A stretch of 64,000 nucleotides of DNA from assembly GCF_963678635.1 (NCBI RefSeq), contig NC_087063.1, forward strand, positions 74,421,617-74,485,616, given 5' to 3'. Positions within the stretch are counted from its first letter, which is position 1, and each line of letters opens with the position of its first letter. The notes below the pieces were generated by a model that saw nothing but the letters and a program-made list of their open reading frames with translations, had not been told where the DNA came from and did no database searches. Positions 57,814 through 64,000 of the stretch are shown here, piece after piece. This DNA comes from Symsagittifera roscoffensis. Lineage: Eukaryota > Xenacoelomorpha > Acoela > Convolutidae. Made by a program: the position numbers and the translations under genes.

Positions 57814-58566
57814 ACATAGCCAACTGACAGTTGGAAAAAATAATGAACGCAAGGAAACTGAAAAAAAAATTAACTTGTTTTTTTTTTCAAAAACCTCCAA
57901 CTTTTTAATTTCGAAGAAAAAACAGATGGCCTTAAAGCTCTTTGAATTAGTAGAACAATTTATGATGAAAACTTTTTTTAAAACTAACCCAATTTGAGAA
58001 AACTGGATCAAAATGCAAAACTTTTATTCCGCTGGGGAATCTGATGATTAGTTTCCAGTTTCGAAATTAGAAAGCGTTACACTTTCGCTGTTCGATAGTG
58101 GAGTTTGCATTCCTTTTAACAATGGAAATGCACTGAGCTTAAAAAGAAATCAAAGTCAAACCGCAAAAAATCAAAAGTGAGCGTGAACAAATTTTTAGAC
58201 TTTTTCCTGAAAAAAAAACTCTTTGATTTTGTAGAACAATTTATGATGGATACTTTTTCGTTAAAATTAACCCAATTGGAGAAAACTGGATCAATAAGAA
58301 AAACTTTTATTTCGCTGGGAAACCTGATAATTTATTTCCATTTTCGAAATTAGAAGTCGATCACGCTTTTCGTGACCTTTACAATTTTGCTGTTCGATAG
58401 TGGAGTTTGCCTTCGTTTTAACAATAGAAATGCACTGAACTTAAAAAGATATGACAAGTCAAACCGGAAAAAAATCAAAATTTAGCGTGAACAAAATTTT
58501 CCTGAAAAAAAAAAAACAAAAATCAGCAAGACCTATAAAAGAGTACTCACTATGTTCATTACTCTT
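57814..58566 (+). mobile_element. Helitron/HINE-like element with duplicated middle
   Basis: Left hairpin CCAACTGACAGTTGG; the segment from CTCTTTGA to the TTTCCTGAAAA tract occurs twice (57.94-58.21 and 58.22-58.51 kb); right end AGAGTACTCACTATGTTCAT then TACTCTT. Confidence 0.75.
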
Positions 58567-59310
58567 AGGGAAGACTTTCAATTTTAGTTTTAAAATGCTT
58601 ATACGCAATTTCCATGCTTTGGCAACTAAGCTGAACAAAAATCTGCAGAAGAACAGAGTCCGACAAAAATTTATGTCGAATAGAAAATGTTCAGTTCACT
58701 AAAAATTAAGTACTGGCCTGAGTTTAACCGTGAAACTTAGTCTTATCAGGTTTATGCCTAAAATACAATAGACTAAAATAGCCCAAAAACTTTCAATAGC
58801 AAATAAGTTGGAATGAACCTGGAATTTGTTAAGGTTTTATAATAAAGCAAGTCAGAAAACCAAGTAAGATTTGTAAGAAAAGTTGTTTATGGTTCCAGAT
58901 AACAAGACAGTTGCGCTCGCAAGTGTAATAAGACAATAAAACTCGAGTAACATTTTAACGTGCAAAAGTCTAGTACCCAGTTGCAACCAAAGCAGGCCAA
59001 AAATTAATTTTCATTGTAATGAACTACAATTAATTGATCTTTTTCATTGCAATTAAATGATTGCACACTACCAATAAATTGCAAATAATTTTATCAAACG
59101 CATCTTTTAGAAATACCGGCACATTTCTCAAAGAGAGTAAGTTTTTTTTTAACTTCAGACAACAAATTTGCTTAAAAGATTTTTTAGTACTGTAGAATAT
59201 GCATATTTGATCTTCGGTAAACTTCGCTGCCGCGAAACATGGAAATTCAGTTATATCTGAAAATTTGTTAACCAAGAGTGATGATTCGTGCTTTAAAATA
59301 ATTGTACAAT
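58567..59310. other. AT-rich DNA, nothing recognised
   Basis: A decayed CTAGTACCCAGTTGCAAC relic at 58970 is the only landmark. A minus-strand open frame at 59.03-59.4 kb was considered and not accepted as an exon. Confidence 0.35.
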
Positions 59311-59317
59311 TGCAACT

Positions 59318-60240
59318 AGCGTGTAAGCGTGTAGCGCACCTCCACTGCTTCGAAATTTTTGACAATTCATGAAAAACATCATATATTGGAAACAAGATAT
59401 GCAACATTCAAGTGTACTCTGACAAAACCCAATTACAGGGTTGGTAAATTCAAATTTGGTGTTTTTTAAACTTTCGTTGCCCGAAAAAAATCAAGAAAAA
59501 CATCATATCTCAGAAAATAAAAAGATTTGAGCAATAAATTTCGGAAGCAAGATTTGAAACGACTGAGAGTACACTGACAAACAAAAAGGATAAAACACGT
59601 CACATCATGGAAACTAAAAGCATTTGTTTTAAATCAACTTTTTTGAACTGTTTTAAATCATAAATTATCTGAAAATTTTGGGAAAATTTATGAACACGTC
59701 GTATCTCAAAAACTGCATACACTTAATCAGTCATATTTGGAGACAAGTTTCGTAATCCCTGAGAGTACACTGACATCGCCTCGCTATGAATATAGGATCT
59801 TCAAAATTTGTGAAGTTTTTTATTTTTACTTCTTTGAAAAACTTATAGGAAAACATGAAAAACCGCAACATCTCGGAAACTAAAAGCTTTTGAGCAGTCC
59901 CGTTTGGATACAAGATCTGCAACTCCTGAGATTACCTTTACCAATCCCAACTACAGGGTTGCGATTTTCAAATTTACGATTTTCGGAAATATTTTTGAAA
60001 AAATCATAAAAAACGTCATATCTCGAAGTCAAAGATTTGAGCAGTCATATTTGGAAGCAAGATTTATAACCCCTGAGAGTTGCGTGACAGAGCTTCACTA
60101 TAGAGCTAGGAACTTCCAATTTAAAGTTCTGAAAATACTTTGGAGAAATCACAAAAATTGTAGTATCTTGTAAACTAAACGGATTTGGGTATTCATAAAT
60201 CAGGCCAAATTAGCAACCCCTTAAAGAATCTTGACAGCAT
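59318..60240. repeat. Satellite fragment with a variant 5' boundary
   Basis: Opens with ACTAGCGTGTAAGCGTG and GCGCACCTCC, a diverged form of the boundary at 6322 and 23112, then about five diverged ~165-bp monomers. Confidence 0.78.
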
Positions 60241-60863
60241 CTCACCATTGGGTTTTTGCGATAAACAATTGTTGTGATAAACTTATTAAAAAGATCTGTA
60301 AGAATCGACGAACTGCAAAAATTATTGCAGTGAGTTGATTGTATGGCACGACATAATCAGCAATATCCCTAACGCCTATCAGCCTAATAACGACTGTCCT
60401 AGTCCAGTGGAGCAACTCTCTGCCACATTGAGTGAAATGAAACACCGAGGACCAAAGCTATCTTGTACATTCATAGACAGTACACTGCTAATAGCATCTT
60501 CGCCGAACTCGAGTCTACAGGCATCACCATCATAGACGTCGAACGTCGAGAAAAGACTGATTCCTCCATTAAAAACGATCGACCCAGACTTCTCAAAGGA
60601 CTTGTATTCGGTGCATCCCAAACCGAAAACAAAACATCAAATATTCGAACGAGTAGTAGACCCTCTCAGTGATTTAAGGGATTGTCACAAGTCAAGAAGA
60701 ACCATCCCTGTCAGCGTCAAAGAAAGCGTTTCCAGAAACGGAACCAACGTAGTCTTCTCTAAGTATTCAATTTTTTTAGATTTCTAACTTTTTAAGTACC
60801 TCAGGACCCCGGTCTCTGTTGGTGCGAGAAGTTGATTGAATTAGAGAGATAAATAGAGAGAAT
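59551..60863 (+). repeat. 1,313-bp tandem duplication, copy 1
   Basis: The unit contains satellite monomers followed by a ~0.6-kb coding-like segment and ends in AGAGAGATAAATAGAGAG. The next 1,313 bp repeat it with only scattered substitutions and small indels. Confidence 0.93.
60335..60787 (+). pseudogene. Interrupted coding-like frame in duplication copy 1
   Basis: One plus-strand frame is open on both sides of a single TAG at 60533. Before it: WHDIISNIPNAYQPNNDCPS and SATLSEMKHRGPK. After it: SNVEKRLIPPLKTIDPDFSK and HQIFERVVDPLSDLRDCHKS. It lies upstream of LINE ORF1-like sequence in the same orientation and is probably part of the same element. No domain is recognised. Confidence 0.45.
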
Positions 60864-62176
60864 GATTTGAAACGACTGAGAGTACACTGACAAACAAAAA
60901 GGATAAAACACGTCACATCATGGAAACTAAAAGCATTTGTTTTAAATCAACTTTTTTGAACTGTTTTAAATCATAAATTATCTGAAAATTTTGGGAAAAT
61001 TTATGAACACGTCATATCTCAAAAACTGCATACACTTAATCAGTCATATTTGGAGACACGTTTCGTAATCCCTGAGAGTACACTGACATCGCCTCGCTAT
61101 GAATATAGGATCTTCAAATTTTGTGAAGTTTTTTATTTTTTCTTCTTTGAAAAACTGATAGAAAAACATGAAAAACCGCAATATCTCGGAAACTAAAAGC
61201 ATTTGAGCAGTCCTGTTTGGATACAAGATCTGCAACTCCTGAGATTACCTTTACCAATCCCAACTACAGGGTTGGGATTTTCAAATTTACGATTTTCGGA
61301 AATATTTTTGAAAAAATCATAAAAAACGTCATATCTCGAAGTCAAAGATTTGAGCAGTCATATTTGGAAGCAAGATTTATAACCCCTGAGAGTTGCGTGA
61401 CAGAGCTTCACTATAGAGCTAGGAACTTCAAATTTAAAGTTCTGAAAATACTTTGGATAAATCACAAAAATTGTAGTATCTTGTAAACTAAACGGATTTG
61501 GGTATTCATAAATCAGGCCAAATTAGCAACCCCTTAAAGAATCTTGACAGCATCTCACCATTGGGTTTTTGCGATAAACAATTGTTGTGATAAACTTATT
61601 AAAAAGATCTGTAAGAATCGACGAACTGCAAAAATTATTGCAGTGAGTTGATTGTATGGCACGACATAATCAGCAATATCCCTAACACCTATCAGCCTAA
61701 TAACGACTGTCCTAGTCCAGTGGAGCAACTCTCTGCCACATTGAGTGAAATGAAACACCGAGGACCAAAGCTATCTTGTACATTCATAGACAGTACACTG
61801 CTAATAGCATCTTCGCCGAACTCGAGTCTACCGGCATCACCATCATAGACGTCGAACGTCGAGAAAAGACTGATTCCTCCATTAAAAACGATCGACCCAG
61901 ACTTCTCAAAGGACTTGTATTCGGTGCATCCCAAACCGAAAACAAAACATCAAATATTCGAACGAGTAGTAGACCCTCTCAGTGATTTAAGGGATTGTCA
62001 CAAGTCAAGAAGAACCATCCCTGTCAGCGTCAAAGAAAGCGTTTCCAGAAACGGAACCAACGTAGTCTTCTCTAAGTATTCAATTTTTTTAGATTTCTAA
62101 CTTTTTAAGTACCTCAGGACCCCGGTCTCTGTTGGTGCGAGAAGTTGATTGAAATAGAGAGATAAATAGAGAGATC
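60864..62176 (+). repeat. 1,313-bp tandem duplication, copy 2
   Basis: Second copy of the unit; it then runs without a break into the LINE-derived PHD-like sequence. The original flank of the unit is therefore on this side, and copy 1 is probably the added one. Confidence 0.93.
61648..62100 (+). pseudogene. Interrupted coding-like frame in duplication copy 2
   Basis: Same frame as in copy 1, with the same in-frame TAG (at 61846), so the stop predates the duplication. A handful of substitutions distinguish it. Confidence 0.45.
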
Positions 62177-62204
62177 AAATACCTCAGCCCTGACATGAAA
62201 CACG

Positions 62205-62580
62205 ATCGCCTTCAGACAAATACCCTTGCGGAAGCTGCAATGTTGTGTGGTGATGGATCCCTAAAGTATGAGAAATGTAGCTTCTGGTGTCATACGGGGG
62301 GCTGTTCAGGAGTATCCAACAGCATTTAGTCATCCATTCAAAAAGTTAAAAGGCTAATCTGGCTCTGCGACGCTTGCGAAATCACAGCAAAGAAGACAAT
62401 TCGAGGCAAATCACATCTTGATAACGATTTGAAACAGATCGAGTTAGGTCAAAAATGGCCAATATGTAGAACAGTCAGACCGCAGCACTACCGGAACAAT
62501 TTAGGAAGCTCGAAACAATGATCGAAGCAAAACTTTGCCGTTCGATAGAAACCACTTGGTCATCAGTGGGATCCGGATGA
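62205..62580 (+). pseudogene. LINE ORF1 remnant with PHD-like zinc finger
   Basis: The sequence KYPCGSCNVVW, then in a shifted frame KYEKCSFWCHTGGCSGVSNS and later LIWLCDACE, gives the Cys/His spacing of a PHD-type finger as found in ORF1 of CR1-like LINEs. A helical segment follows (ALPEQFRKLETMIEAKLCRS), ending at TGA. At least one frameshift separates the parts. Confidence 0.65.
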
Positions 62581-62814
62581 TTTCGAAAACTATGAAGCTT
62601 TCTTTAGCACACATTTTTAGACAGGCAAGAAAAGGGGACCATTGTGTTCAGGCACAAAAGTATAGCAAAGAATATACCCACATTAAATTTTCGCAAGTGT
62701 TGCAGATGAGCAATTGGAGGAACTACTCTAGATTCGCAATAAGCAATACAGCAAACTATATTGTAGATTTTAATTTCCCCAAAATCATTTGATAGCAGTT
62801 GTAGACACCGCTTA

Positions 62815-63041
62815 ATGAAAACAGCAGAGAATTCAAGTTCATTCAAAGCACTAAAAATGGTTACTGGCAGCATCTAGTAGACTTAATAACGAAAGGCAGA
62901 GGAGGGGATTCCCCATCCAAACTTGACCTGTTGCTGACAAACTGTGATGAATCAGTTAGCCGGTGGACCAGCGAATCACCTTTTGGGAAAAGCGATCACT
63001 TATTATTCACTTTCAAGGCAGATCTAAACTTACAATGATCT
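62815..63041 (+). pseudogene. LINE endonuclease C-terminal remnant
   Basis: An open frame of 74 codons reads KLDLLLTNCDESVSRW and later PFGKSDHLLFTF. The L-D-L-h-h-T-N and G-x-S-D-H motifs are the last motifs of the apurinic-type endonuclease domain of non-LTR retrotransposons. The N-terminal part of the domain is absent, so the copy is internally deleted. Confidence 0.78.
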
Positions 63042-63595
63042 AAATGTCTGACAGGTAGATGGATGTTCCATAAGGAAATTATTGATCTCATGCGGAAAAT
63101 GCAGGACCAGGACATGGAGACAAAGCTTAACCTGGAAGGCACAGTGGAAGGAATGTGGAATTCTTTCACGGCTGAGTTCTTTAGAGCTGTGGATCACTGC
63201 ATACCTAAAACGAAGCCATCTTATTTACATATTCAACCGATTCCCCTTGACGTGAGAATCAGAAAAAAAGTCAAACTCAATTCTCATTCATGGAAAATTT
63301 AAATGCAAACAATTGGATCTCCTACTGTAAACAGTGAAAATTGTTCGAGCTATTACTAGACCCACTACTAAAGATAATGAAGAACAGATAGCTGAATCGG
63401 CTAAAAGAAACCCGAAAAAGTTCTGGAGTTACATAAACTCGAAGTTGAAGAGACGTACTGGAATTGGAGACCTCATTGAAAAGTGAATCTTGCCAAATTA
63501 TCAAGAATGACGTAGAAAAAGCGAATTTAATGAAAAATTATTTCTCGAGTGTATTTAAAGAGCCTGAAAAGCCCTCAATAAGTGGAATTGTGGCG
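63042..63595 (+). pseudogene. LINE linker between endonuclease and reverse transcriptase
   Basis: Pieces in different frames, MWNSFTAEFFRAVDHCIPKT, IAESAKRNPKKFWSYINSKL and DVEKANLMKNYFSSVFKEPE, follow the usual order of CR1/L2/Jockey-type ORF2 linkers (W-x-x-F, K-x-F-W-x-Y-h-x-x-K, h-x-x-Y-F-x-S-V-F). Several frameshifts and stops make it non-functional. Confidence 0.75.
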
Positions 63596-63600
63596 CTCCG

Positions 63601-63632
63601 GTAGTGATGGTGCCTGAAAGCACCATCACTAC
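63601..63632. repeat. Perfect 13-bp hairpin in the partial SINE copy
   Basis: GTAGTGATGGTGC and GCACCATCACTAC are separated by CTGAAA. The left arm is the SINE head; the right arm is an inverted copy of it. Confidence 0.8.
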
Positions 63633-63672
63633 TACATGTTAAAGAGACTGAAAGCCCTCAATAAGTGGAATT

Positions 63673-63850
63673 GTGGCGCTCCGGTAGTGATGGTGCCCAG
63701 CAATCATATGATTTCTGGTTCAAATCGCCCGTGCACTGCAATTTGTAAGGCGAGCTCTTGCCAGTAAGTCATAGCCCAAAGGTCGCTTAATATATGCGCT
63801 CATGTCAACCTAAATAATTAACCTCCGGGTTTAAAAAATAAAAAAAAATA
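63673..63850 (+). mobile_element. tRNA-derived SINE inserted in the LINE
   Basis: TGGCGCTCCGGTAGTGATGG (box A region) and TTCTGGTTCAAATCGCCCG (box B) precede a ~100-bp body and an A-rich tail. It interrupts the LINE between the linker and the reverse transcriptase. The head and ~25 bp of upstream LINE sequence (CCTCAATAAGTGGAATTGTGG) are also present at 63572-63613, a local duplication. Confidence 0.78.
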
Positions 63851-63854
63851 AGTC

Positions 63855-64000
63855 TAAGTAAGCTGGACCTGATGAGATTCACCCAATAGTGCTTCTCGAA
63901 AGAGCAGAGCTTATTGCAAAACCGATACAAAAGATGTTCGCGAAATCTCTAGAACCTGGCTTGCTGCCAGAGGACAGGAAAAAAAAGCTAGCATCACAGC
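63855..64000 (+). pseudogene. LINE reverse transcriptase start
   Basis: After an in-frame stop (SK-stop) the frame reads AGPDEIHPIVLLERAELIAK, then PIQKMFAKSLEPGLLPED. This is the first conserved block of non-LTR reverse transcriptases (G-P-D-x-h-x-P, then K-S-L-x-x-G-x-h-P-x-x-W/R-K). It runs off the window edge. Confidence 0.82.

Noticed and set aside
59030-59407. Minus-strand frame as the missing first half of RRM1
   Set aside because: It has a usable acceptor (AATTTTCAG) but no donor in the needed phase and no RNP2-like strand; part of it is satellite.
60379-60621. 80-codon minus-strand frame in each duplication copy
   Set aside because: It is antisense to the more extended plus-strand frame, which has LINE ORF1-like sequence downstream in the same direction.

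Overview
The window looks like AT-rich metazoan nuclear DNA. It has small exons with GT-AG splice sites separated by long introns, tRNA-derived SINEs, a CR1/L2/Jockey-type LINE, foldbacks and MITEs, and large satellite arrays. There is no operon-like layout and no rRNA or genuine tRNA gene. The animal group cannot be named from the sequence. The only well-supported cellular coding sequence is on the minus strand, where sixteen exons can be chained with compatible phases from about 56.9 kb down to a stop at 3.39 kb. Read 5' to 3', they encode the C-terminal half of an RRM, two further RRMs, a linker, two extended Tudor domains and a C-terminal coiled coil, about 988 visible residues with the N-terminus missing. 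This points to a TDRD/Vreteno-like germ-granule (piRNA-pathway) protein; that role is inferred from domains only. The join between the RRM half (38-57 kb) and the Tudor half (3-22 kb) is the weak point: each half also has a plausible end or start of its own, so two adjacent genes remain possible. Layout: 0-0.8 kb holds a 726-bp foldback with 276-bp arms. 3.4-5.0 kb holds the last four exon blocks (Tudor 2 and coiled coil). 6.3-11.0 kb holds satellite array A inside an intron. 11.5-13.7 kb holds Tudor 1 exons. 13.7-17 kb holds Helitron/HINE-like elements. 17.9-22.0 kb holds linker exons mixed with two satellite families and a MITE. 23.1-35.7 kb holds satellite array B. 36-38 kb holds SINEs. 38.1-38.7 kb holds the RRM3 exon. 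39-53 kb is intron full of non-autonomous elements, plus the RRM2 exon at 44.5 kb. 53.6-56.9 kb holds RRM1 and RRM2 exons. 59.5-62.2 kb holds a 1,313-bp tandem duplication with more satellite. 62.2-64 kb holds a decayed LINE interrupted by a SINE. The main unusual signal is in the repeats. The ~165-bp satellite arrays share a 5' boundary (with two small palindromes) and a 3' boundary at separate loci, as if the satellite were the expandable core of a mobile element. At least three dispersed families carry terminal hairpins, and several of these stems show paired base changes between copies.
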